Position numbers and translations under genes: made by a program. The notes beneath the pieces were generated by a model. The model was not told the DNA's origin. It did no database searches and saw only the letters and a list, made by a program, of their open reading frames with translations. A stretch of 64,000 nt of DNA from Rhodohalobacter mucosus (GTDB taxonomy: Bacteria; Bacteroidota; Rhodothermia; Balneolales; Balneolaceae): assembly GCF_003150675.1 (NCBI RefSeq), contig NZ_QGGB01000011.1:48266-112265 (forward strand), read 5' to 3'. This document shows, piece by piece, positions 34,517-41,381 of this stretch (positions are counted from its first letter, which is position 1; the number at the start of each line of letters is the position of its first letter).

Positions 34517-35899
34517 TTAAAAATTTTGTCCCAGAAAAAAAGACTGAAAGTTCAGTACCTGATTGAACTGGGTCTGGCCCTGCTCAATCACCTGGTTAAG
34601 GCGTGTAAATTCCTTACGAAGCTGCTCTTCGCGGCGCACCAGGAATCGTTCTTCCGACTCAATTCTGGAGTTTGTGCGGTCGATCCTGCTGTCGATGCCT
34701 GTTTTAACCAGGTCAATGAGATTGTTTTCACCATCGAAAGCGCGCTCTATTCCGTTCTTGAGATTGTTCACAAGGCCGTCGTCAGCGGTAAAAAAGTCTT
34801 CGACAACGTCGGGGCTTGTAGCGAGCAACTCCTCAAGTTTACCTGTATCGCGAATGGAAAGTTCCCCGGACTGGCTGATGGAAAATCCCAGGTCTCTCAG
34901 AGTTTGAACACCTGACCCCGCCATGCTGATAACCGGCAATGATATGCTCTGCCGCATGGTATTGCTTAGATTCCTTATGGAGCGCTCACGCTGCAGGATG
35001 CCACGGTCTCCGGTCTCGCCATTGAGCCGGGTTGCTTTTCGGATTTCACTGTTTAGCGTATTGAATGCTTCCACAAAGGAGTTCATGGATTCCATGGCCT
35101 TTTCCGTGTCACGGACAATGGACAGCTGCTGCGTTGATTCTGTTTCGTTTATTAATTCAAAAGAAACACCTTCAATAGCATTTTCAATGGTATTTGAGGA
35201 TCTCGTCATTGAAATTCCATCAACGGTAAAACGTGCATCGAGGTTTTCAGGCAGCACCGAACGGGTAAGGTTCAATGAGGCTGCATCGCCCTGAACAGCT
35301 TGCAGCGATATCTGATTAGAAGAACCGGTTTCGTTGCTTTTCAGGCTTAATGCAAATCCCGTATCGCTTACCTGAATGGTTGAAGCCGTCACAAAATCAC
35401 CAAACTGCTCATTCACAGCATCGCGAAGTGCGTTTAGTACCTCCTGGTCTGTTCGCCCGGTTGTGTCAACCGAAATGGTCACCGGGTCGCTTTCTCCTGC
35501 CGATATCTCAAAAGAGGCGCTTCCCTGGGCAGCGAGGGAGGTACCGTTTTGTTCAAAAGAAACGGAGGTAAGTGTATCTCTTCTGGCAACGGAGTCGACG
35601 GTAATGTCGAAATTGCCTGTGAGTGAGGCACCATCCGCAGAAATCACCTTAACGGCATTCGTAGTGCTTTCTGCCTTCATTGGCTGAAACGAAGTAGTGC
35701 TGGTTTCAGAAAATTCGTTTAAAATCGTTTGCAGCGATGAAAATGAAGAGCCGATTGTATCCAGGGTTTTTTTCTGGTCATTGAACGTCTTGATCTCCTG
35801 TTCAAGTGAAGCTTTCTTCAGTCCGTCAAGACGCAGCAACTGCTGAATCGAACTTTCGAATGGGTTGGATTGCTGTAATATGCTGCCCGCTGAAATCAT
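34517..35899 (-). CDS. fliD: Flagellar filament cap protein FliD (HAP2)
   Basis: This 460-aa protein has FliD N- and C-terminal domains. The start includes NPFESSIQQLLRLDGLKKASLEQEIKTFNDQKKTLDTIGSSFSSLQ. The middle has a VDSVARRDTL..SVSFEQNGT beta domain with the FTVDGISMTRSSNTIENAIEGVSFEL block conserved in FliD. The C-terminal helix (RLNQVIEQGQTQFNQVLNFQSFFLGQNF) ends the protein. FliD caps the filament and assists flagellin folding at the tip. It overlaps fliS by 4 bp. Confidence 0.95.
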   Translation of the reverse strand: MISAGSILQQSNPFESSIQQLLRLDGLKKASLEQEIKTFNDQKKTLDTIGSSFSSLQTILNEFSETSTTSFQPMKAESTTNAVKVISADGASLTGNFDITVDSVARRDTLTSVSFEQNGTSLAAQGSASFEISAGESDPVTISVDTTGRTDQEVLNALRDAVNEQFGDFVTASTIQVSDTGFALSLKSNETGSSNQISLQAVQGDAASLNLTRSVLPENLDARFTVDGISMTRSSNTIENAIEGVSFELINETESTQQLSIVRDTEKAMESMNSFVEAFNTLNSEIRKATRLNGETGDRGILQRERSIRNLSNTMRQSISLPVISMAGSGVQTLRDLGFSISQSGELSIRDTGKLEELLATSPDVVEDFFTADDGLVNNLKNGIERAFDGENNLIDLVKTGIDSRIDRTNSRIESEERFLVRREEQLRKEFTRLNQVIEQGQTQFNQVLNFQSFFLGQNF

Positions 35900-36237
35900 G
35901 CTAAAAATCCTTGGCTTTCGGTTCGTACCGGTGTAACCTTCTTGCTTACTACGCCATCATTCCAGGCTGCGCGAATCGGCTCGATCAGCGAACGTACTTC
36001 ATCAAATTTCTCTTCGTCTAAAATAACTTTGCAGTAACTGTAAAGTTCAAAGAGAGTGGCCGACATTTCGTAGTCAAAATTGAGTGACTTGATAAGCGTG
36101 TCAAGCACTCCGGATGCTTTTGCTGTATCCTTTCGATAACAGGACTGAATCAGAATGTCGTATAACTGGGAAATCAGCTCCTCAGGACTTGCCTGCATCA
36201 CGCTTTGGCGCTGATATTCGGTATAGCTGTTATTCAT
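35896..36237 (-). CDS. fliS: Flagellin export chaperone FliS
   Basis: This 113-aa protein begins with the family-typical MNNSYTEYQRQSVMQASPEELI and continues with helices ending in VDFDYEMSATLFELYSYCKVIL-like residues. FliS binds flagellin in the cytoplasm and prevents early polymerisation. The start at 36237 matches other FliS proteins and follows an AGGAA box; ATGs at 36252 and 36297 are alternatives, but the latter would lie within the promoter. It is preceded by a sigma-28 promoter with a perfect -10 (36288-36315). Confidence 0.92.
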   Translation of the reverse strand: MNNSYTEYQRQSVMQASPEELISQLYDILIQSCYRKDTAKASGVLDTLIKSLNFDYEMSATLFELYSYCKVILDEEKFDEVRSLIEPIRAAWNDGVVSKKVTPVRTESQGFLA

Positions 36238-36287
36238 GGCGTTCCTGTTCATGATTACATGGATTTTGAATCTCTGTTGTGAGGAAC

Positions 36288-36315
36288 TTATCGGCACATG
36301 ACTAGGGTCACTTAA
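36288..36315 (-). promoter_or_regulatory. Sigma-28 (FliA)-type promoter upstream of fliS
   Basis: On the minus strand, TTAAG (36315-36311) is followed after 15 bp by a perfect GCCGATAA (36295-36288). It sits about 50 bp before the fliS start and would drive fliS-fliD-fliT-like-flgM. Confidence 0.85.
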
Positions 36316-36352
36316 ATAAATTTTCAGGAAAATGTGCCCAGAAAAAACCGCT

Positions 36353-36805
36353 TTAAATGTACTCTATGATAACCTGGCTTTTTACGGATTCACCTTTTTT
36401 CCAGGTAAGTGAAATGTGTACTTCGCCGCATGGTGAAATACCGGACGAGAGAGAGTCTTCGGTATGGATGAGGTGGTGATCTTCTTTAAGCACCTGTGCA
36501 CCCGGATGGTTTACCTCAATCACCATTTCAGAGTCTTCCAGGTATGAAAGTGTGAGAATGGCTTGTTCATTATCCCGGGACCCGGCAATGCTCTGTTGAA
36601 TTACAGCGTGCTCCATATCAGTGTTCTCAGGGTATGCCCAGCTTGCCGTTTGCCCCTGAATTACCTCTGCCCGAACGGTCATGACGGCTACAGAACGATC
36701 AGGGTCCGTTTCTGAAGCTCCGCCGCTCGAATGAAATTCATTTCCTGAGCCATACATCGGGTATGGGACAGTTAGCAGCAGCAATATAAGGTTGAGTAGG
36801 CGCAT
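36353..36805 (-). CDS. Secreted protein of unknown function with FliA-type promoter
   Basis: This 150-aa protein has a clear signal peptide (about residues 1-20, hydrophobic LLNLILLLLTVPYPMYG). The remainder is short, alternating hydrophobic/polar residues suggesting a beta-rich periplasmic or secreted domain (about 35-150). One cysteine is visible near residue 127 (SPCGEV). I do not recognise a family. It is flanked by fliS and flagellin and has its own perfect sigma-28 -10 box, so it is probably made with late flagellar genes. Its function is unknown. Confidence 0.7.
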   Translation of the reverse strand: MRLLNLILLLLTVPYPMYGSGNEFHSSGGASETDPDRSVAVMTVRAEVIQGQTASWAYPENTDMEHAVIQQSIAGSRDNEQAILTLSYLEDSEMVIEVNHPGAQVLKEDHHLIHTEDSLSSGISPCGEVHISLTWKKGESVKSQVIIEYI

Positions 36806-36859
36806 TCCGGTGTCTGTAGATGTCTTTACCGCCGGTATGGCGGTGTCTCGTACATCTAC

Positions 36860-36886
36860 TTATCGGCTTTGTCCCGAACTGCTTAA
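36860..36886 (-). promoter_or_regulatory. Sigma-28 (FliA)-type promoter upstream of the unknown secreted protein
   Basis: TTAAG (36886-36882) and a perfect GCCGATAA (36867-36860) on the minus strand are separated by 14 bp, about 55 bp before the start at 36805. Confidence 0.8.
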
Positions 36887-36934
36887 GCATTTTATTAAAA
36901 AATTTTAATAAACTGCATAAAGTAAAAGATTACA

Positions 36935-36966
36935 ATAAAAAAGAGCGCCCTGCATGGGCGCTCTTT
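36935..36966 (-). terminator. Rho-independent terminator after flagellin
   Basis: An 11-bp stem (AAAGAGCGCCC / GGGCGCTCTTT) with a 5-base loop is followed by a T run on the minus strand, about 30 bp past the flagellin stop. Confidence 0.92.
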
Positions 36967-36995
36967 GTGGGTTACCGTCCGTATGATTCTGTCTC

Positions 36996-37835
36996 TTATC
37001 CGAGGAATCCGAGAACAGACTGTGGGCTTGTATTGGCCTGGGCCAATGCAGAGGTAGCTGTCTGCTGCAGTATCTGCAGTTTAACAGATTCACTCTGTAC
37101 TTTAGCGAAGTCAGCATCCTGAATTCGGCTGCGTGCCGCGCTGTTACTGGTAATCGCCTGGTCCAGATTCTCCTCACGTATCGACAGCTTCGACTGGTCG
37201 ATACCGATCTGGTTAAAGTTGCCGGCAAGTGTTTCAATCGCAGCATCGATGTCGCTGATAAATGAATTGAAGGTAGTAGAGTCTGTACCGTCGAGTGCAC
37301 CGATACCGGTATCTATGGCAAGCGTTGTTTGATTGGTTTGTGTCAGCGTTACATCAAGTGTTTCAGCTGCCCCTTCACCTACCTGGAATGTCAGGGTTAC
37401 GTCGCCTGCACCATCATCCAGCAGGTCTATACCCTGGAAGGTGGTATTTGCGGCGAGCTCATCAATTTCACCGCCCAAAGCAGTGATCTGATCGGCGATA
37501 AATCCTCTTTCATCATCGCCGAGCGTGTCGTTTGAGCCCTGAACGGCTTTCGATTTCATATCGATCAGGATATCCATGATCGAGTTCATTCCGGTCTCAG
37601 CAATGTCCAATACGGATTTTGCATCACCGATATTTCTCATTGCCTGGTCCATACCTTCCAGACGGCTGGAGAGCTTGGAAGCAATGGAGAAGCCTGCAGC
37701 ATCATCCTCTGCCCGGTTGATTCGGAGACCGGTGGAAAGCTGAAGCTGGGTATCAGCCAGACGGCTGTTTACACTATTGAGTGAAGACTGTGCAGTAAGT
37801 GCCTGCAGATTTGTGTTGATTTGACTAATTGACAT
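36996..37835 (-). CDS. fliC: Flagellin
   Basis: This 279-aa flagellin has intact N- and C-terminal filament domains. The N-terminus begins MSISQINTNLQALTAQ, with the STGLRINRAEDDAAGFSIA motif. The C-terminus carries SKLSIREENLDQAITSNSAARSRIQDADFA and ends QSVLGFLG. The outer D2 region (about 135-200) is short and Thr/Asp-rich. This is the only flagellin gene seen here. A sigma-28 promoter lies 50 bp upstream and a strong terminator follows, so it is a single-gene transcript. Confidence 0.97.
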   Translation of the reverse strand: MSISQINTNLQALTAQSSLNSVNSRLADTQLQLSTGLRINRAEDDAAGFSIASKLSSRLEGMDQAMRNIGDAKSVLDIAETGMNSIMDILIDMKSKAVQGSNDTLGDDERGFIADQITALGGEIDELAANTTFQGIDLLDDGAGDVTLTFQVGEGAAETLDVTLTQTNQTTLAIDTGIGALDGTDSTTFNSFISDIDAAIETLAGNFNQIGIDQSKLSIREENLDQAITSNSAARSRIQDADFAKVQSESVKLQILQQTATSALAQANTSPQSVLGFLG

Positions 37836-37885
37836 AATGGTCCTCTTTGTTTTTGGTTGCGCATGTTTTCATGCTACTGACCGAC

Positions 37886-37913
37886 TTATCGCAGTGCTTC
37901 ACTCTGATCTTAA
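37886..37913 (-). promoter_or_regulatory. Sigma-28 (FliA)-type promoter upstream of flagellin
   Basis: On the minus strand TTAAG (37913-37909) is separated by 15 bp from TGCGATAA (37893-37886), which matches GCCGATAA at six of eight bases. The layout is identical to the fliS and motA sites, and flagellin is the classic FliA target. Confidence 0.75.
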
Positions 37914-38094
37914 ATTCAGGATCTGTTTTTTTTCTCAGTTGTGTTAGCCGTCTTCTTTTACTCAATAAAAAACAATGCTATATGTAATGAAAAAAAAGTG
38001 TACAAATGCATTTTTCCTGTTTAATTCATTATATTATATTCTTTTAATATTTGACGGCTTAGTATAAAAACAGAGGCAACAACGGGGCATAGAG

Positions 38095-39333
38095 ATGAAA
38101 GAGAAAAATGCTGTCTGGGCTATGAATATCCCAGACGACGACGGTGACATGTACAGAAAACGGGAACATCAGGCGAGGCTGGGTGTTGCCCGATTTGCGC
38201 TTCGGCTTCACAATTGTAATGTAGAGGAACGGGCACGATTTATTGTGCGAAAGTGCAACGCTTCCTGGGGCGGACTCATTATCCTCACGGAAGAGGACGA
38301 ACTGCTGACATCGGCCGGCCCGGATACGGACCCGGTTTTTCTGTCTGAGAGTGATACTGCAAAAATATTCACCAGGGAGTTCGTCAGATCAGATAAGCTC
38401 CACGCTGAACCGTTGATATTGAATCAGTTTGTGGTAGGCTATTTTCTACTTAAGAAGGGGACAGAACCGCTGCCCGATGCCGATCTCATTAAACTCAATA
38501 CGGAACTGATTGCAACCGACCTGGAGAAAGAGCGTGAACAGAGAGAATGGGAACGCTACACCTACCTTGTTCAATCGGAACGAATGAAGAGTATTTCTGA
38601 TGAGGAACAGCAGTCCATGGTACTTGGAATGGCAGCTCACGACCTCACCTCACCGGTCAATGCGATCAACGGGTATCTTGAAATGCTTCGAAATAACGTA
38701 GAGAAAAGTGAGGATCTGGAACAGCTGAAGTCAACCTACCGGAAAATATCACTTGGCGTTAAAGATATCGCATCAATCGTAAGCCAGTTTAATGACTACT
38801 CAAAATTGAAGCTTGGCGGCAGCAGTGGCGGCGATGTACTTGTAAATCTCAATTGGGTACTCTCTGATCTCTGTGACCTTCTGTCCATAAATGCAGAAAA
38901 ACAGGAGCTTAAGCTGGTTGCGGAGCTTCCAGAAACTCCACTTTTTGTCCGGGCCGACATGGTGAAGCTGAAGCGCGCTGTCATGAACCTGGTTTCGAAC
39001 GCGATCAAATTTTGCAGAAAGGGCGGTGAAATCCGCGTTGTTCTCGAAAAAGACGGTGATGAGGTTGCAATACGAATTCACGATAATGGTATCGGGATAC
39101 GAAAAGAGATGCAGGATAAAATATTCAGGCCCTTTACGCAGCTGCCCGAAACGCTGGACGTGAATGATCCAGGTTCACTGGGTCTTGGCCTTTATATTAC
39201 AAAACGCTTTATTAGTCAGCATCAGGGCCGTATCGATGTAGAGAGTGAAGAAAATGTGGGAAGCTGTTTTTCAATACTGCTTCCGGCTGCCGATTATGAC
39301 GTGAGCAGCAGTACAGAAGCCACCTCAGAATGA
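38095..39333 (+). CDS. Soluble sensor histidine kinase
   Basis: This 412-aa kinase has no membrane segments. Residues ~30-140 form a GAF-like sensor (ARFALRLHN...WGGLIILTEEDELLTSAG). A HisKA dimerisation domain follows, with the phospho-acceptor His182 in GMAAHDLTSPVNAI. The HATPase domain has N (LVSNAIKF), G1 (DNGIGI) and G2 (GLGLYITK) boxes. It lies between flagellin and a FliA-type gene and may be the partner of the sigma-54 regulator at 31884, like FlrB with FlrC. That pairing is inferred from proximity. Its last 9 bp overlap the convergent gene at 39325. Confidence 0.9.
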   Translation: MKEKNAVWAMNIPDDDGDMYRKREHQARLGVARFALRLHNCNVEERARFIVRKCNASWGGLIILTEEDELLTSAGPDTDPVFLSESDTAKIFTREFVRSDKLHAEPLILNQFVVGYFLLKKGTEPLPDADLIKLNTELIATDLEKEREQREWERYTYLVQSERMKSISDEEQQSMVLGMAAHDLTSPVNAINGYLEMLRNNVEKSEDLEQLKSTYRKISLGVKDIASIVSQFNDYSKLKLGGSSGGDVLVNLNWVLSDLCDLLSINAEKQELKLVAELPETPLFVRADMVKLKRAVMNLVSNAIKFCRKGGEIRVVLEKDGDEVAIRIHDNGIGIRKEMQDKIFRPFTQLPETLDVNDPGSLGLGLYITKRFISQHQGRIDVESEENVGSCFSILLPAADYDVSSSTEATSE

Positions 39334-39765
39334 TCGTTTAAACCCGGTACCCGCAGGAGAGTCATAAAGATTTTGGTACCGCATATACAGAGTGCTCTGC
39401 CGTCTGTCCTTTCCCTCTAAATAAGCTCGAAATCCGGCGTCGTTGGTTATTTGTGGATGGAAAGAGTGCATTATATGCCGCTCATCATAGTCCATGGGCC
39501 TGCTTTCCGATATCTCCCTGGCCATTTGGTTCTGGCCGTACAGAAGCATCATAAAATCATCAAAAAACCGAGTGCTGTTCCCTTCTTGTGCGTCTTCATT
39601 TGAAAACTCCGGCTTGAATTTTTCCAGCTCTTTCTGAAGCAGAAGAGCGAACTCAGGCAGTGCAATCGATTGCCGGGTATCCGGCATCCGACGCTCATGA
39701 ACCGGTGCAACCGAAAGGTCATTCGATTTGGGAGCGATTCGGTTTTGTTCAGCTGATGGATTCAT
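39325..39765 (-). CDS. Protein of unknown function with FliA-type promoter and structured leader
   Basis: This 146-aa soluble-looking protein has no signal peptide or membrane segment. The N-terminal ~40 residues are polar. A helix-rich middle follows (FALLLQKELEKFKPEF, FFDDFMMLLYGQNQMAREI), then a basic, aromatic C-terminus (RAYLEGKDRRQSTLYMRYQNLY). I do not recognise a family. A perfect sigma-28 -10 box lies 136 bp upstream, making it a likely late flagellar gene. The 303-bp gap upstream (39766-40068) holds this promoter and a terminator-like hairpin. Its end overlaps the kinase gene at 38095. Confidence 0.65.
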   Translation of the reverse strand: MNPSAEQNRIAPKSNDLSVAPVHERRMPDTRQSIALPEFALLLQKELEKFKPEFSNEDAQEGNSTRFFDDFMMLLYGQNQMAREISESRPMDYDERHIMHSFHPQITNDAGFRAYLEGKDRRQSTLYMRYQNLYDSPAGTGFKRSF

Positions 39766-39790
39766 AATGGTCTGCGTCTTTTCAGAAAAA

Positions 39791-39863
39791 CATGTAAAAA
39801 CCGGCCTGTTTCGGATAACGTTTTACTAACGGCTTCTCCCCTGATTCAGGCCGGTTCTACATG
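39791..39863 (-). promoter_or_regulatory. Terminator-like hairpin in the leader (possible attenuator or small RNA end)
   Basis: On the minus strand CATGTA-G-AACCGGCCTG pairs with CAGGCCGGTT-TT-TACATG (16 bp with one small internal loop), enclosing a 38-base loop and followed at once by TTTTT. It lies between the sigma-28 promoter (39901-39927) and the gene at 39325. A 14-codon open frame (39890-39846) ends inside the hairpin. This fits an attenuator or a ~100-nt RNA; neither is proven. Confidence 0.55.
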
Positions 39864-39900
39864 CTGTTCGAGGGCGTTGAGCCATGTCATGTTACAATGC

Positions 39901-39927
39901 TTATCGGCGGTTATCTGTTATCCTTAA
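39901..39927 (-). promoter_or_regulatory. Sigma-28 (FliA)-type promoter
   Basis: TTAAG (39927-39923) and a perfect GCCGATAA (39908-39901) on the minus strand are separated by 14 bp. It faces the leader hairpin and the unknown gene at 39325. Confidence 0.78.
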
Positions 39928-40068
39928 ATAAGTTTTTGAATTCGCTAAGTAATCTAAAGTCTGAAAAACAGCCTCGCATTGCGGGTAATGCTTGATATTT
40001 TCCCCCTTTCGCGTAATTTAAAACATATAAACCGGTACAACCGGAACCAGACTGATCCTATAAAGAGC

Positions 40069-41226
40069 ATGAGCAGGTTTATTTTCAGGGCACTTCCGAC
40101 ACTTACAATTCTCTTGATGTTTTGTATCTCTGTTGACGAAAGCGTTGCAGCAGACACAACACAGGGAAAAATTTCAGCCGTATCAGAAATAAACGGGAGA
40201 GTGGTTAGCGCAGAAACCGGTGAACCGCTGCTGGGAGTTCACGTATTTTTATCGGGAACCAAAATCGGAGCTGTAACCAATTCGGGCGGATATTATGAAC
40301 TGCAAAGTATTCCGCCGGGTAACTATAAGCTTGTGGTATCCATCATCGGGTACGGAAGGGTATCGAAAGAGTTGAGCATACCGGAAGGGCAGTCCCTGCA
40401 TGAGGTGTTTGAACTGAAACCCGTGGTGTATGAACTGGGCGAAATCTACGCAGGAAACCTCGACGAGAAGTGGCAAAAATATCTGGATCGGTTTACCCCG
40501 CTTTTTATCGGGGAGTCTGAATTTGCCGATTCAGTGAGGATTCTGAACCCGGAGGTACTGCGTTTTGAAACCCGGTGGTGGGGGCGCTTTGAAGCGGAAG
40601 CACTTGCCCCGCTGCAGATCGAAAACCGTGCTCTGGGTTACCGGATTATCTATTACCTTGATGAGTTTAGCCACTCCGGAACGCGCACCCGCTGGGACGG
40701 TGAGCCGCTCTTTATGGAGATGACGCCGGCTGATTCGGCGCAGGCCGCTTACTGGAAAGCCAACCGCAGAAAAGCGTTTATGGGCTCGATGCGGCATTTT
40801 CTGATCTCACTGGTTCAGGAGAGTGCGGAAGAGGAGGGATTTATCCTTTACAACCTTCGGAGAGAAACCTACGGATACTCCGGCAGGAACAAGTACAGGA
40901 CCAGCTCCGCGAGGCTGCTGCGTCCCGGTGATGAGGGGCACTTCTGGAAGATGCGCTTCAGCGGTCAGCTGGAAATCGTTTACAGCGAGGCCGAAGAGGA
41001 TCCACGATATATCGAATGGGCCGGCGATCTGTATCGGGGACCGAATACCGTGCAGACTTCCTACCTGGAACTGAATGAGCGGAATATTACCGTCGATCCC
41101 GACGGAGAAGTAAAAGAACCCTACGGCGCCACCCGCTTCGGCTACTTCGCCTTCCACCGGCTGGCCGACGAAAATCCCAGGGAGTATCGCCCGGAAGGGT
41201 TTCAGCGTGAACTCGTGAGCAACTAA
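40069..41226 (+). CDS. Secreted protein with CarboxypepD_reg-like domain
   Basis: This 385-aa protein starts at the ATG at 40069, giving a clean signal peptide (about 1-28, ending ESVAA); a longer frame from 39979 is less likely. Residues ~35-120 form a CarboxypepD_reg-like beta-sandwich (INGRVVSAETGEPLLGVHVFLSGTKIGAVTNSGGYYELQSIPPGNYKLVVSIIGY), common in Bacteroidota surface proteins. The rest (130-385) is a conserved-looking domain rich in aromatic and charged residues with no recognised catalytic motif. It probably sits at the cell envelope. GC content is higher than in the flagellar genes. Confidence 0.8.
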   Translation: MSRFIFRALPTLTILLMFCISVDESVAADTTQGKISAVSEINGRVVSAETGEPLLGVHVFLSGTKIGAVTNSGGYYELQSIPPGNYKLVVSIIGYGRVSKELSIPEGQSLHEVFELKPVVYELGEIYAGNLDEKWQKYLDRFTPLFIGESEFADSVRILNPEVLRFETRWWGRFEAEALAPLQIENRALGYRIIYYLDEFSHSGTRTRWDGEPLFMEMTPADSAQAAYWKANRRKAFMGSMRHFLISLVQESAEEEGFILYNLRRETYGYSGRNKYRTSSARLLRPGDEGHFWKMRFSGQLEIVYSEAEEDPRYIEWAGDLYRGPNTVQTSYLELNERNITVDPDGEVKEPYGATRFGYFAFHRLADENPREYRPEGFQRELVSN

Positions 41227-41238
41227 ACATTATTTACC

Positions 41239-41256
41239 GCCCCGAAGTCTCGGGGC
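41239..41256. repeat. Short palindromic repeat (GCCCCGA-AGTC-TCGGGGC)
   Basis: A 7-bp perfect stem with a 4-base loop lies 13 bp after the previous gene, with no T run. Its core CCCGAAGTCTCGGG occurs in reverse orientation at 44507-44522, on the other side of the M28 peptidase gene. AGCTATCAGCAGTCAGCTTTCAG nearby (about 41281-41303) is likewise mirrored near 44216-44248. Confidence 0.7.
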
Positions 41257-41381
41257 AAAGGCCGCGAAGGTTAACGGTAGAAGCTATCAGCAGTCAGCTT
41301 TCAGTGTTGAAAAAATCTGCATTTAATCATTGCTCGGTTGCTCTGTTGAGCGGTTGAACATTACCCTCCTCCGCGGTGAAC

